A DNA stretch of 64,000 bases from a bacterium (GTDB lineage: Bacteria > Acidobacteriota > Thermoanaerobaculia > Multivoradales > JAHEKO01): the NCBI GenBank assembly GCA_024224155.1, contig JAAENP010000311.1, positions 1 to 64,000 on the forward strand. Reading direction: 5' to 3'. Both the position numbers and the translations under genes were made by a program. The notes beneath the pieces are model-generated. The model was not told the DNA's origin and did no database searches. It saw nothing but the letters and a program-made list of their open reading frames with translations. Positions 6,356-14,936 of this stretch are shown here, one piece after another (within the stretch, counting starts at the first letter, position 1; each line of letters starts with the position of its first letter).

Positions 6356-8386
6356 CTACCCCACCAACCCCCTAAACCCCTCCTCATCCACCACAGTGAT
6401 TCCCAACTCCTCCGCCTTCTTCAGCTTCGACCCCGGCTTGTCCCCCACTACGACATAGCTGGTCGCTTTCGACACGCTCCCTACGACCTTCCCGCCCGCA
6501 GCCTCGACCAGCCTCTTCGCCTTGTCTCGGCTCATGGTCTCGAGTCCGCCGGTGAACACGAACTTCGCGCCTTCGAGCTTGCCGCCCTCGACGGAAGCCT
6601 CCGGCACGATCAGGTCCATCATCGCCAGCAGCTGATCGAGCACCTTGGCGTTGTGCTTTTCTTTGAAGAAGGCGACGATCTGTTCGGACATGCGCGGGCC
6701 GACGCCGTCGATGGTCTGGAGGGTCTCTTCGTCGGCGTTACGGAGGGCATCGAAGTCGCGAAAGTGGCTGGCGAGGTCACGGGCGGTGGTGAAGCCGACC
6801 TCCGGGATACCGATGCCGAAGATGAATCGGTGGAGGTCGGTCTTGGAAGCCTTGGCCATGGCGTCGACCAGGGCGGTGGCGGACTTCTCGGCGAATCCTT
6901 CGAGGTCGACGAGCTGCTCGGCGGTGAGCTCGAAGAGGTCGGGCAGGTGCTTGACGAGGCCGAGCTCGACGAACATCTTGGCGCTCTCTTCGCCGAGGCC
7001 CTCGATGTCGAGGGCATAGCGCGAGCCGAAGTGGATGATCCGGCCCTTCAACTGGGCCGGGCACTCGAAGCTGTTCGGACAGACCGAGAACGGGCCACGC
7101 TCGATGAGCTCGGTGCCGCACGATGGGCACGTCTCCGGCATCTTGAACTTGGGCTTCCGGCGCTTGCCCTTCTCCGGGATGCGCTCGACGACCTGGGGGA
7201 TGACGTCGCCGGCCCGCTGGACGCGGATCTTGTCGCCCTTCCTGATGTCCTTCCTCGCGACCTCTTCGCGGTTGTGGAGGGTCGCGCGCGAGACGGTGAC
7301 GCCGCCGATCTCGACCGGGCGCATCATGGCGACCGGGGTGACGACACCGGTTCGGCCGACGCTCGGGAAGATCTCGAGGACCCGAGTGATCTCTTTCCGG
7401 GGTGGGAACTTGAAAGCGTAGGCCCAGCGCGGATGGTGGGAGGTCGAGCCGAGCTCGTCGCGGGCGGCGATGTCGTCGAGCTTGATGACGACGCCGTCGA
7501 TCTCGTAGTTGAGCTCGTCGCGGGAGTCGATCATCTGCTGGTGGTAGGCGGCGATCTCGTCAAGAGTCGTGACTCGGCGTGGGAGATCGTTGACCCGGAG
7601 GCCGAAGTCCTGCAGAGCTTCGAGCATTTCCCATTGGGTATTGGAGCCAGGTGCGCCGATCTCAGCCAGGTCTCCCACCAGCAGGTCGTAGACGTAAATG
7701 TCGAGTGGGCGCTCAGCGACCAGGCGCGGGTCGAGTTGGCGGAGTGCGCCGGCGGCGGTGTTTCGAGGGCTCGCGAAGGGCTCCTTGCCCTCGGCGATGA
7801 GCTTCTCATTGAAGGCCTCGAAGTCGTTGATCGGCATAATGACTTCGGCGCGGACGGCGAGGAGCGGTGGGACGCTCTTTCCCTTTGGTGCACGGAGCTT
7901 CAAGGGAACGGCTTTAATCGTGCGGACGTTCTCGGTGACGTCCTCCCCCACTTGGCCGTCGCCGCGGGTAACACCGCGGACAAAGCGGCCGTTCTCGTAG
8001 ACGAGCTCCATCGAGGCGCCGTCGAGCTTGGGCTCGCAGACGTAGGCGATCTCGGTATCGGAGCCAGGCTCACCCAGAGCCTTTTCGATCCGACCCATGA
8101 AGCGCTCGACCTCGGAGAGCTCGGGGCTCGAGTCGAGGGAGCGCATGGGGGCGGTGTGCTCGACGGTCTCGAGGCCGTCGAGGGGGGCGCCGCCGACGCG
8201 CTGTGTGGGCGATTCCGGGGTGACGAGGTCGGGGTGCTCTTCTTCGAGGCGTTTTAGGTCACGGAAGAGCTTGTCGTAGGCCTCGTCGGAGACCTCGGGG
8301 CGGTCGCGGACGTGGTAGAGGTAGTTGTGGTGGTCGATCTCGGAGCGGAGCTCGGAGATGCGCGCCGATGCTTGCCTTCGGTTCAT
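6356..8386 (-). CDS. ligA: NAD-dependent DNA ligase LigA
   Basis: Seals 5'-phosphate/3'-hydroxyl nicks in DNA using NAD+, in replication and repair in the cytoplasm. 676 residues, the usual length. Domains in order: Ia domain with YHVRDRPEVSDEAYDKL for NMN binding; adenylation domain with catalytic Lys120 in EPKLDGASMEL and the RGDGQVGEDVTEN motif; OB fold; four-cysteine zinc finger (CPSCG and CPNSFEC); helix-hairpin-helix repeats (GIPEVGFTTARDLA, IDGVGPRMSEQI); C-terminal BRCT domain (FVFTGGLETMSR onward). All key residues are intact. A TACGAT box at 8395-8400 is eight bases ahead of the ATG and there is no Shine-Dalgarno site, suggesting a leaderless message. A family B repeat lies just upstream. 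Confidence 0.97.
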   Translation of the reverse strand: MNRRQASARISELRSEIDHHNYLYHVRDRPEVSDEAYDKLFRDLKRLEEEHPDLVTPESPTQRVGGAPLDGLETVEHTAPMRSLDSSPELSEVERFMGRIEKALGEPGSDTEIAYVCEPKLDGASMELVYENGRFVRGVTRGDGQVGEDVTENVRTIKAVPLKLRAPKGKSVPPLLAVRAEVIMPINDFEAFNEKLIAEGKEPFASPRNTAAGALRQLDPRLVAERPLDIYVYDLLVGDLAEIGAPGSNTQWEMLEALQDFGLRVNDLPRRVTTLDEIAAYHQQMIDSRDELNYEIDGVVIKLDDIAARDELGSTSHHPRWAYAFKFPPRKEITRVLEIFPSVGRTGVVTPVAMMRPVEIGGVTVSRATLHNREEVARKDIRKGDKIRVQRAGDVIPQVVERIPEKGKRRKPKFKMPETCPSCGTELIERGPFSVCPNSFECPAQLKGRIIHFGSRYALDIEGLGEESAKMFVELGLVKHLPDLFELTAEQLVDLEGFAEKSATALVDAMAKASKTDLHRFIFGIGIPEVGFTTARDLASHFRDFDALRNADEETLQTIDGVGPRMSEQIVAFFKEKHNAKVLDQLLAMMDLIVPEASVEGGKLEGAKFVFTGGLETMSRDKAKRLVEAAGGKVVGSVSKATSYVVVGDKPGSKLKKAEELGITVVDEEGFRGLVG

Positions 8387-8792
8387 CGGTGTCTATCGTA
8401 AAGCGAAGCACAGTGAGGTCCAAGCACGGATAGTGTCGCGCGGGTGACACCCCTTCGGGAGCGAAGAGAGGCTCCTTTCGGGGTGCACCACGCGCTCCTT
8501 CCGGCACAGCGAGGAAGAACAAGACCGCGGTGGCTGTGCAGACAGCGTCGCAGGGGTGTCGCCCCTTCGGGAGCCATCGGGAGATGGAGAGGCTCCCTAC
8601 CGTGTGGGACTCTTCGCTCGGCTCAGAGTGACGGCCGGCGGCATAGGGCGAGCCCCGCTCCGAGATCGAGCGGAAGGGACACGAAGAGGAGGGCCGGCAA
8701 TGCCGGCCGCTACAACCCCCAGTCGACAGGGACGTCGACCGCTACAAGCGCCGGGGACAGAGACCCGACGCAACTGCCAACGCGGTCGGCCG
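8387..8792. repeat. Mosaic repeat block upstream of ligA
   Basis: No gene. 8428-8505 is a family B element (GATAGTGTCGCGCGGGTGAC, then CTTCGGGAGCGAAGAGAGG). 8548-8605 is a degenerate second copy (GGTGTCGCCCCTTCGGGAGC). 8606-8636 carries TCTTCGCTCGGCTCAGAGTG, a unit also seen at 10926-10957 and 11730-11755. 8690-8790 holds short GGCCGCTACAA-type units, including the hairpin GGCCGGCAATGCCGGCC. Confidence 0.6.
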
Positions 8793-9923
8793 CTACAACC
8801 CTCCCTCGAGGCGCGCGATGCGCTTGTCCTGCTCGATCGCATGAAGTGTCAGCTCTTCGATCTTCTCGAGCAAATGTGTGATGAAGAGGTTGAGATTGAG
8901 GCCTTCGGACTCGACGGTCTCCGCGCTCGGCACGTTCGGCAGCCGCTTCTCGGTTTGGATGAACCGCTCGAGCTCGTCGAGGGGCATGAGCTCGTAGCCG
9001 GGCTCGAAGACGTAGTCCGGATGGATCGGGACGCCCTTGAGATAGACGTGCCCCTCCCCGGTGATGCCAAAGACGGCTTCGCCACGCACCCGCGGCCGGG
9101 TCCCGGGCCCTGGCCTTAGGCTGGTGGCTTTCGTGATCACGAAATCGTCCAGGGCGTCGGCCGTGGTCAGGCCGCCTTCGATGGCGCCGATCCCGGCCAG
9201 CCACTTGACGCCATTGGCCTCGTTCTCGAAGACGATCGAGGTCGGCCTTCCCTCCTGGCGCAGGTGCAGCGATGCCGCCGGTGCGTCGGTTCCGAGGCCG
9301 ACGCGGCCGTCGCTGCCGACGAAAAGCGCGTCGGCAGGCGCGTCCGGCTCGATCCGAAAGACCAGCTTGGCGTCGTGAGTAGCGTCGCGCACGTAGAAGT
9401 GGTCCTCGTTCGCGCCGACGTCCCAGCTCTGAGGGTCCCATCCCATCGAGCCGTCCTGCTCGAGGCGCAGGGTCGGGGTGTTGCCGGTGATCACGTGAAG
9501 CTCGGTCGCAGGCGTCGAAGTGCCGAAGCCGATGCGGCCCGCCTGGTCGATGAAGAGGGCGTGGCCGGGAGCCCCACCCTCGATCGTGAACGGCGTCTCG
9601 CCCGAGGTGATGTCATCGATCGAGAACTTGTCGGCGCCACCGTTCTCGCGCTCGTTGATCGTGATCTGCCAGTCGTTGGAGGGGTAGGCGGAGGTCGTCG
9701 AAGTATCCTCGAACTTGATCCTCAGGGTGTCCTCCTTCAAGAGAATGGTGTCGTAGCCGAAGGCGGGATGGTCTTCGCAGCCCCAGCCGACACACAGGCT
9801 TTGTTGGCAGACGACGTTCTCGTCGAAGATCTCGTTGGCGGTAGCCGGCGGCGCCACCGCGAAGAGCACAGTCGCCAGCGCGACGGGAAGGACAAGGAGT
9901 GTCTTACTGATCTCTTCCCTCAT
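8793..9923 (-). CDS. Exported surface protein with tail-fibre/S74-like C-terminal region
   Basis: 376 residues from the ATG at 9921-9923, which has AAGGAGGTCAGAA in front; longer upstream frames lack a site. Signal peptide: MREEISKTLL, a hydrophobic core, then APPATA. The body repeats the pattern LFIDQAGRIGFGTSTPATEL and ALFVGSDGRVGLGTDAPAAS, as in bacterial and phage fibre proteins (beta-helical units labelled G-x-G-T-x-x-P). The C-terminal part, PDYVFEPGYELMPLDELERF, then RLPNVPSAE and a coiled-coil helix EKIEELTLHAIEQDKRI, resembles the tail-fibre domain seen near peptidase-S74-type chaperones in Bacteroidota surface proteins. Its ATGA overlaps the stop of the preceding gene (9920-10429), so the two are translationally coupled. 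Cell-surface or extracellular function is inferred. Confidence 0.7.
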   Translation of the reverse strand: MREEISKTLLVLPVALATVLFAVAPPATANEIFDENVVCQQSLCVGWGCEDHPAFGYDTILLKEDTLRIKFEDTSTTSAYPSNDWQITINERENGGADKFSIDDITSGETPFTIEGGAPGHALFIDQAGRIGFGTSTPATELHVITGNTPTLRLEQDGSMGWDPQSWDVGANEDHFYVRDATHDAKLVFRIEPDAPADALFVGSDGRVGLGTDAPAASLHLRQEGRPTSIVFENEANGVKWLAGIGAIEGGLTTADALDDFVITKATSLRPGPGTRPRVRGEAVFGITGEGHVYLKGVPIHPDYVFEPGYELMPLDELERFIQTEKRLPNVPSAETVESEGLNLNLFITHLLEKIEELTLHAIEQDKRIARLEGGL

Positions 9924-10429
9924 TTCTGACCTCCTTTCCCTCTCGGCTCCTTGGCGTTCGGGTCGGGCGCGATGAGCTTGCCGTCGCGGACGGCAAAGAC
10001 ACCGCTCCAAACCTTGGGGCGGCGCTCGAGCTCGCCGGACATCAAGAGGAGCCGACTGGTCTCCTCGCGCTTGCCGGTCTTACGGCCCGCTTCGAGGGCC
10101 TTCTTGGCCTCCGGGCTCAACACTGGAACCGGCCGCAGCTCGTAGCGGTAGCGCCCGTCCGGAAGCGCCTGGCCGTCGGCGCCGAAGGGCTTGAACAGCA
10201 CCGGTTCGCCGGCAGCGAATTCCAGACCCCAATGATCGAAGGGGCCGGACACGGTGACGATCACCTTCTCGTACTGCTCGCCCAGAGTCCACTCGACGGC
10301 ATCTGCGACCGTCATCTTGGCTACGGTCGGGTCCGCGGGCTTAGCCTCCTGTGCCAGGCCGGCGGCAGCACCGCACAGAACGACGACAAGGACCAGGCAG
10401 GTGAAGAGTCTCACTTCTTCACTCGGCAT
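9920..10429 (-). CDS. Small exported hypothetical protein coupled to the fibre-like protein
   Basis: 169 residues from the ATG at 10427-10429 behind AAGGAGGTCCATC. The N-terminus is a signal peptide (VRLFTCLVLVVVLCGAAAGL, then AQEA). The mature part contains VTVSGPFDHWGLEF and DGRYRYELRPVPVLSPEAKK, looking like an all-beta domain of unknown family, with a charged C-terminus (PNAKEPRGKGGQK). The stop overlaps the start of the 8793-9923 gene in ATGA, so the two proteins are probably made together. It could be an accessory or assembly factor for the fibre-like protein; this is inference from context only. Confidence 0.6.
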   Translation of the reverse strand: MPSEEVRLFTCLVLVVVLCGAAAGLAQEAKPADPTVAKMTVADAVEWTLGEQYEKVIVTVSGPFDHWGLEFAAGEPVLFKPFGADGQALPDGRYRYELRPVPVLSPEAKKALEAGRKTGKREETSRLLLMSGELERRPKVWSGVFAVRDGKLIAPDPNAKEPRGKGGQK

Positions 10430-10952
10430 GATGGACCTCCTTTCGCCCCAGTTTCGGAGCGCCCCCATCCGGTCACAACACCCCATCGGGTAGGTATCAG
10501 GGTCAGCGTCGGGGTATCGATGATCGGAGGATGAGGACAGCGGGCGGATCTGCTGCGAGCGCTGGGCGAGAGCGAGTAGGCGGCGATAGTGTCGCGCGGG
10601 TGCGACCCCTTCGGGAGCAAAGAGAGGCTCCCTCAGGGGACCACCGCGCGCTCCTTCAGGCACAGAGCCGACCTCGATGTGCTCCACGGCAAGCGGGCGC
10701 CCGCGTGCCGTCTTTACCTTCTGCTCAGGACGAACTGTTGGTCCTGCGCCGTTGAGGGCCGGCCGCGTGCGCCTCGGAGCGAGCCTCTCCATCTGCTGAT
10801 GGCTCGTGGAGAGGCGGCACCGGCGGCCCACTATCGGTAGTGTGGATCGAGCTGGCCTCGGCGACGCCAAAACGGCCGACGTCCTTCGCTTCCCTCGGAG
10901 GCGGGCGGTGGTCGATCGCAACTAGGGATTCTTCGCTCCGCTCCGCTCAGAA
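10430..10952. repeat. Repeat-rich region: family B copy and family A copy
   Basis: No gene. 10586-10660 is a family B element (GATAGTGTCGCGCGGGTGCG and TTCGGGAGCAAAGAGAGGCT). 10755-10881 is family A copy 1: GGCCGGCCGCGTGCGCCTCG, GAGCGAGCCTCTCCATC, then CGGCGGCC and GGCGACGCCAA. 10926-10957 is the TTCTTCGCTCCGCTC unit. Confidence 0.6.
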
Positions 10953-11531
10953 TCACGGGGAGGGATCGACGACCGCCCCGACCTCGATGACGACGGCATC
11001 GGAGGGGACGTGCCACTCTCGAAGAAGACCCTTGATCTCTGACTCCGGAGCCTCCCCAGTCACCACGATCTTCAGCCGATTGGCGACTTCGTCGAGATCG
11101 GCTGAGTCGACTCCCGGGAGCGCCAGGATCTCGCCGAAGTTCCGGTACCAGCTCTGAAGCTCGAGGACGGAGTAGCGACCTTCAACCAGGCGCACCTTCT
11201 CGGCCTTGCCCTCGAGGCTGTCTTCGAAGACGGTTTGCAGGGCCGCCTCGAGCTCGATCTGTTTGGCCTTGCGCTCCTTTCTGCTCAGCCGACCGAGGTT
11301 CTTGACGACGATCTGAAGAGCATCGCCCTTCAAGTACATGCCGCCGAAGTCGGGAACCAGCTCACCCACTTCGACGAACTGATCGTCGAGGGTGACGATT
11401 CGGGGGCCGGTGTAGGCGGGCTTGGTGGTCGGGTCAGGTTTCTCGTCGGCGGCGCGGGTCGAGAGCGAGAGGAGCGTGACGAACACGGCGGCTAGGGTGG
11501 CGGCCGAGAGGAGGGGCGCTCTCCTGTTCAT
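10953..11531 (-). CDS. Exported hypothetical protein
   Basis: 192 residues from the ATG at 11529-11531; upstream codons of the same frame lie in repeat sequence. Signal peptide with hydrophobic core and STRA-A cleavage site. Mature part: RIVTLDDQFVEVGELVPDFG, GGMYLKGDALQIVVKNL, a charged helical stretch with Arg/Lys/Glu, and a C-terminal alpha/beta segment (ANRLKIVVTGEAPESEIKGL). No family recognised. There is no Shine-Dalgarno site; a TACGAT box at 11542-11547 lies ten bases before the ATG, as in ligA. Flanked on both sides by dispersed repeats. Confidence 0.6.
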   Translation of the reverse strand: MNRRAPLLSAATLAAVFVTLLSLSTRAADEKPDPTTKPAYTGPRIVTLDDQFVEVGELVPDFGGMYLKGDALQIVVKNLGRLSRKERKAKQIELEAALQTVFEDSLEGKAEKVRLVEGRYSVLELQSWYRNFGEILALPGVDSADLDEVANRLKIVVTGEAPESEIKGLLREWHVPSDAVVIEVGAVVDPSP

Positions 11532-12002
11532 GGGATTCACTATCGTACAAGAGTGTCTGCGGCGCAGATACCGATAGTGTCGCGCGGATGACACCCCTCC
11601 GGGGGCGAAGAGAGGCCCCCTCCGGGGTGCAACACACGCTCCTTCATTAACCGAGACGACTCAGTGAGTTATCTCGGTACGGCTTTTGATGTTTCGAGTC
11701 GACTTGACCGGTGCCAAAGAGATGCTGAGCTTTCTCGCTACGCTCGGAATGACAGATAGAGCGCTGCCTCGAGGGACTCGGGGCAGCAGGAATGACAAGA
11801 CGGTCGACACGGTGGTCGACTGCTACACACTTCGGCCGACGAAAGGCCGGCCGCGTGCGCCTCGGAGCGAGCCTCTCTGCGCTCGCGGAGAGGCGGCACC
11901 GGCGGCCTCTATCGAGACGTGGATCGAACGACAATCGGCGACGCGAAAAGCCCGGGATCTCGCGGCAGCGGGATCCCGCACCTTTCAAGAGCTCCGCCCC
12001 TC
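11532..12002. repeat. Repeat-rich region upstream of the exported protein
   Basis: No gene. 11572-11646 is a family B element. 11650-11676 can fold as CCGAGA...TCTCGG. 11730-11755 carries TTTCTCGCTACGCTCGGAAT. 11842-11950 is family A copy 2, with the inner AT-CTCCTGATGGCT part of the hairpin replaced by a short GCGCTC. Confidence 0.6.
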
Positions 12003-13043
12003 TTACACCTTCGCCGGAACTTTTTCCCAGTCGCTCGCCGGGGCGTCACGGGCGATGGCGAGGCCGCCGTCGGAGCCGACGAAGACGGGGTCATCGACGC
12101 GCTTGACGGAGCCGCCGCCGTATTCCTCGAGCGCCCCCTCGAGGCTCTCGCTCAGGCCGCGGGTGAGCGCCGAGCCGCCGGTGAGGAGGACGTGGTTTCG
12201 CACCTCGCTCTGATACTCAGGCTCGACCTTGGCGAGAAGCTCGATCATGGTCTCGGTGACCGGTGCCACAAGGCTCTCACAGGCCGAGCGGATCTCGGCG
12301 GTGATGTCGATCTCGGTGGGCTTGCCCTGGACCGGAGCGGTGACCTTGACGGGACCCTCGGGCTCGCCGACGAAGGCGTGCTTCTCTTTCCACTCGCGCA
12401 CCATGTGCTCGGAGAAGGTGACGTCGGGATGCGAGGCCGAGATGAGCTTCTGGAGCTGCTCGTCGATCGAGTCGCCGGCCTGAGTGAGGGTGCGCTGGTC
12501 TTCCTCGGTCGGAAAGCGGCCCTTCATGACACAGAAGTCGGCCGTGCCGGCACCGACGTCGATAATGAGCGAGTGCAGCAGGGCGTCGAGTCCGTAAGCC
12601 ACCGCAAACGGCTCGGAGACGATCATCAACGACTCGACCAAACCGGCAAGCACGTTGCGGAGCTGCTGCTTGTTGACGCGCATGGCCTCGGCGGGAACGC
12701 CGATGACCGCGCGCACCGGTTGGCCGGACTTGATGCCCGCGCGCTTGAGCAGATGGCTGATGATCTCGCGGACCGCCTGGAGGTCCTTGTCCGAGCCCTC
12801 CTTGATCAGCCCCCGCTCGAGCGGCCGGTGGAGATCGAGCATGACGCGGTTCTTGAGCGCCTCTTCGCCGATCAGGATCTTTTTCTTCAGGACCTTTTTC
12901 GCGACCATATCGGCCGGCCAGCCGACGTAGCTGTCGACCACGAACTTCTGCCCGTCCGAGGCCGAAATCGAGCTACGGGACGTGCCGAGGTCGATGCCGA
13001 CGTGCAAAACACCTTCTTCTTCTGTCGCTTCTTTCGCTGTCAT
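12003..13043 (-). CDS. MamK-like actin-family filament protein
   Basis: 346 residues, as for MamK and MreB-type bacterial actins. The ATP-binding actin motifs are all present: phosphate-1 HVGIDLGTSRSSISA, phosphate-2 SLIIDVGAGTADFCVM, and the adenosine motif HVLLTGGSALTRGL. The stretches SYVGWPADMVAKKVL, FPTEEDQRTLTQAGDSIDEQ and CESLVAPVTETM are specifically reminiscent of MamK, the filament that positions magnetosomes, rather than of MreB. No other magnetosome gene is visible. It follows the amidase gene (13047-14138) by three bases on the same strand, so the two are probably coexpressed. A role in cell-envelope organisation or organelle/protein positioning is inferred. Confidence 0.85.
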   Translation of the reverse strand: MTAKEATEEEGVLHVGIDLGTSRSSISASDGQKFVVDSYVGWPADMVAKKVLKKKILIGEEALKNRVMLDLHRPLERGLIKEGSDKDLQAVREIISHLLKRAGIKSGQPVRAVIGVPAEAMRVNKQQLRNVLAGLVESLMIVSEPFAVAYGLDALLHSLIIDVGAGTADFCVMKGRFPTEEDQRTLTQAGDSIDEQLQKLISASHPDVTFSEHMVREWKEKHAFVGEPEGPVKVTAPVQGKPTEIDITAEIRSACESLVAPVTETMIELLAKVEPEYQSEVRNHVLLTGGSALTRGLSESLEGALEEYGGGSVKRVDDPVFVGSDGGLAIARDAPASDWEKVPAKV

Positions 13044-13046
13044 GTT

Positions 13047-14138
13047 TCAGCTTCCTCTCAAGCTCGTCTGGTTCAACTCGCTCGCATAGCCCTCGATACC
13101 TCGAGAAAGCGCCTCGGCAATGAACTGACGATATTCGGGGGTCATCAATAATCTAGCCTCTCGTTCGTTCGACAGGCAGGAAACTTCGGCCAAAATCGCC
13201 GGCATCTCGGTCCCCGTCAGAACGATGAACGGAGCCTTCTTGACTCCCCTGTTCTGCAGGGTCGGATTGATTCGACGGAGGGAATTGTACAGGGAACTCT
13301 GCACCGATCGAGCGAGTTTCTGAGATTCGTCCTGACGCACATCGGCGAAAACCCGATCGAGCATCCGGCGAAAGTCGGCAAGCGAGTAGCCGGAGTGCTG
13401 GTTCTCGGCGGCGGCGAGCTCGGTGAGAAAGGGGTCGTCGGTCGGGCCGAGGTAGTAGGTCTCGACGCCACGAACCTGTTGGGTCTCGATCCAATTGAGG
13501 TGCACCGATACGAAGAGGTCACCGTTGTTCGAGTTGGCGATCTCGGCCCGCTCTTCGAGCGAGATAAAGGTGTCCTCGGTGCGGGTCAGCGCGACCTCGA
13601 AGTCGGCCTTCTCGAGCAGCAGGCTCAGACGCTCCGAGATGTCGAGCGCGATGACCTTTTCGGTAAGGCCGTCGGGTGATCTGGTGCCGAGGTTCTCGCC
13701 GCCATGGCCCGGGTCGAGAATGATCTTCTTGACACCCAGGGGAAAGACAGTGCGGTCGAGCGCCGTGGCCGCGGCGAGGTTGTCGGTGGGCTTGGCAGGA
13801 GCTCCAGCGGCGTCGCCGGCATCCCGGGCCGACCCCACCAGACCCAGCGCGCCGGGAAGCGAGAACAGCTGGTCACTGCCGACGCGGGTATCCTCCGCCA
13901 CCCGCTCGGCGAACTCGGCGCTGCGCAGCTCGACCCAGCTCTCGGCGGCCTTCGAGCCCAGATAGCCGGCGAAAAACACCGCAACCGGCAAGGTGAGCAG
14001 GAAAACGATACGCGCGTAGATCTGCAGCCTCTGCTCTTTGCTCCGACGACGGAAACGGTAGCGGCCGCGGATGACATCCAGGTTCTCGCGCACGGCCTCG
14101 CTGATGACGCGCTGCTTGATGTCTGCCAGGTCGCTCAT
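13047..14138 (-). CDS. N-acetylmuramoyl-L-alanine amidase (Amidase_3), membrane-anchored
   Basis: Cleaves the amide bond between MurNAc and L-alanine in peptidoglycan; zinc-dependent. 363 residues. The first 55 residues are cytoplasmic and basic, followed by one membrane segment (ARIVFLLTLPVAVFFAGYLG), so the catalytic domain faces the periplasm. A linker rich in Ala/Asp covers about 85-130. The catalytic domain has ILDPGHGG (zinc His), the zinc Glu in TEKVIALDI, DLFVSVHLNW (zinc His), and the general-base Glu in ILAEVSCLSN. It is directly upstream of the MamK-like gene, an unusual pairing that may couple cytoplasmic filaments to wall hydrolysis. Confidence 0.9.
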   Translation of the reverse strand: MSDLADIKQRVISEAVRENLDVIRGRYRFRRRSKEQRLQIYARIVFLLTLPVAVFFAGYLGSKAAESWVELRSAEFAERVAEDTRVGSDQLFSLPGALGLVGSARDAGDAAGAPAKPTDNLAAATALDRTVFPLGVKKIILDPGHGGENLGTRSPDGLTEKVIALDISERLSLLLEKADFEVALTRTEDTFISLEERAEIANSNNGDLFVSVHLNWIETQQVRGVETYYLGPTDDPFLTELAAAENQHSGYSLADFRRMLDRVFADVRQDESQKLARSVQSSLYNSLRRINPTLQNRGVKKAPFIVLTGTEMPAILAEVSCLSNEREARLLMTPEYRQFIAEALSRGIEGYASELNQTSLRGS

Positions 14139-14330
14139 CGCGGTACTTCGAGAAAAGCCGATCGGGTCAAGGGTATGTCACCCAGCCGGACGCCGCGAGT
14201 GAAAATCTCCACTCCTGGCGCCACTTTGCGCCACCGACGACTCGGAGAATCCTACCAGTCCGAGTCGCCATTCTCGCCGGTCTCGAGTTGAACCGGCGGT
14301 CGACACCGGGGGCCATGAGAGGATCGACAG

Positions 14331-14936
14331 GTGCCGACGACATCAGCGACCGAGCCGCAGGAACGGCGCCCCCACCCCAACCTCTTCAAGTACTACTTGC
14401 TCGAGTCGCTGCTCCTGGGGCCGTTCTTTTTCGTCGCGCTGATCCCACGGTTCCTGCGCTACCGCACGCTTCGCTACCGCTGGGATGATCAGGGGATCAC
14501 CGCGCGCTGGGGAGTCATGTTCCGGCGCGAGATCAGCCTCGACTTCGAGCGCATCCAGGATATTCATCTGAGCAGCAACTTCTTCGAGCGCTGGCTGGGG
14601 CTGGCCAAGGTGCAGGTGCAGACGGCCTCGGGATCGTCCAAGGCCGAGATGACGGTCGAGGGCCTCCAGGACTTCGCCGAAGTGCGCGATTTCCTGTACG
14701 CGCGCATGCGCGGCGTACGCCACGCCGAGAGGGCCGCGCCCGGAGACGCTCCACCGGCGCCGTTGCCGCCCGCGGCAACACCAGCGACGGACGAGGTGGT
14801 GCGCGCGCTCAAGGCGACCGCGGCCGAGCTGCGCGCGTTACGCCAAGAGCTCTCGGCGCGGCGCGCCGGCGGTGCGGCCGAGGTGAGCGACCCGGAGCTC
14901 TCCGGAAGGAAACCCGTCGAGGACCGCGACCGATGA
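14331..14936 (+). CDS. PH domain (bPH_2/DUF304) membrane protein, first of pair
   Basis: 201 residues from the GTG at 14331, eight bases after GAGAGG. One hydrophobic segment near 25-40 (LESLLLGPFFFVALIPRFL) is followed by the bacterial PH-like core: LRYRWDDQGITARWGVMFRR, then ISLDFERIQDIHLSSNFFE and GLAKVQVQTASG. This is the layout of the YdbS/YdbT-type DUF304 family. The C-terminal 70 residues are Ala/Pro-rich and then helical. The stop overlaps the next start (ATGA, 14933-14936), so both proteins are made from one message and probably work together in the membrane. Function of the family is poorly known. Confidence 0.8.
   Translation: MPTTSATEPQERRPHPNLFKYYLLESLLLGPFFFVALIPRFLRYRTLRYRWDDQGITARWGVMFRREISLDFERIQDIHLSSNFFERWLGLAKVQVQTASGSSKAEMTVEGLQDFAEVRDFLYARMRGVRHAERAAPGDAPPAPLPPAATPATDEVVRALKATAAELRALRQELSARRAGGAAEVSDPELSGRKPVEDRDR

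Noticed and set aside
6653-8257. A 534-codon open frame on the plus strand across ligA
   Set aside because: It is exactly antisense to the intact ligA; such frames arise from high GC and codon bias. The product is rich in repeated Glu/Asp/Leu/Val without family motifs.
11919-13151. A 410-codon plus-strand frame over the MamK-like gene
   Set aside because: Antisense shadow of a gene with all actin motifs; no recognisable protein features.
12003-14138. A magnetosome gene island
   Set aside because: Only the MamK-like actin resembles a magnetosome protein; no mamA, B, E, I, M, O, P or Q homologue is visible in the 64 kb.
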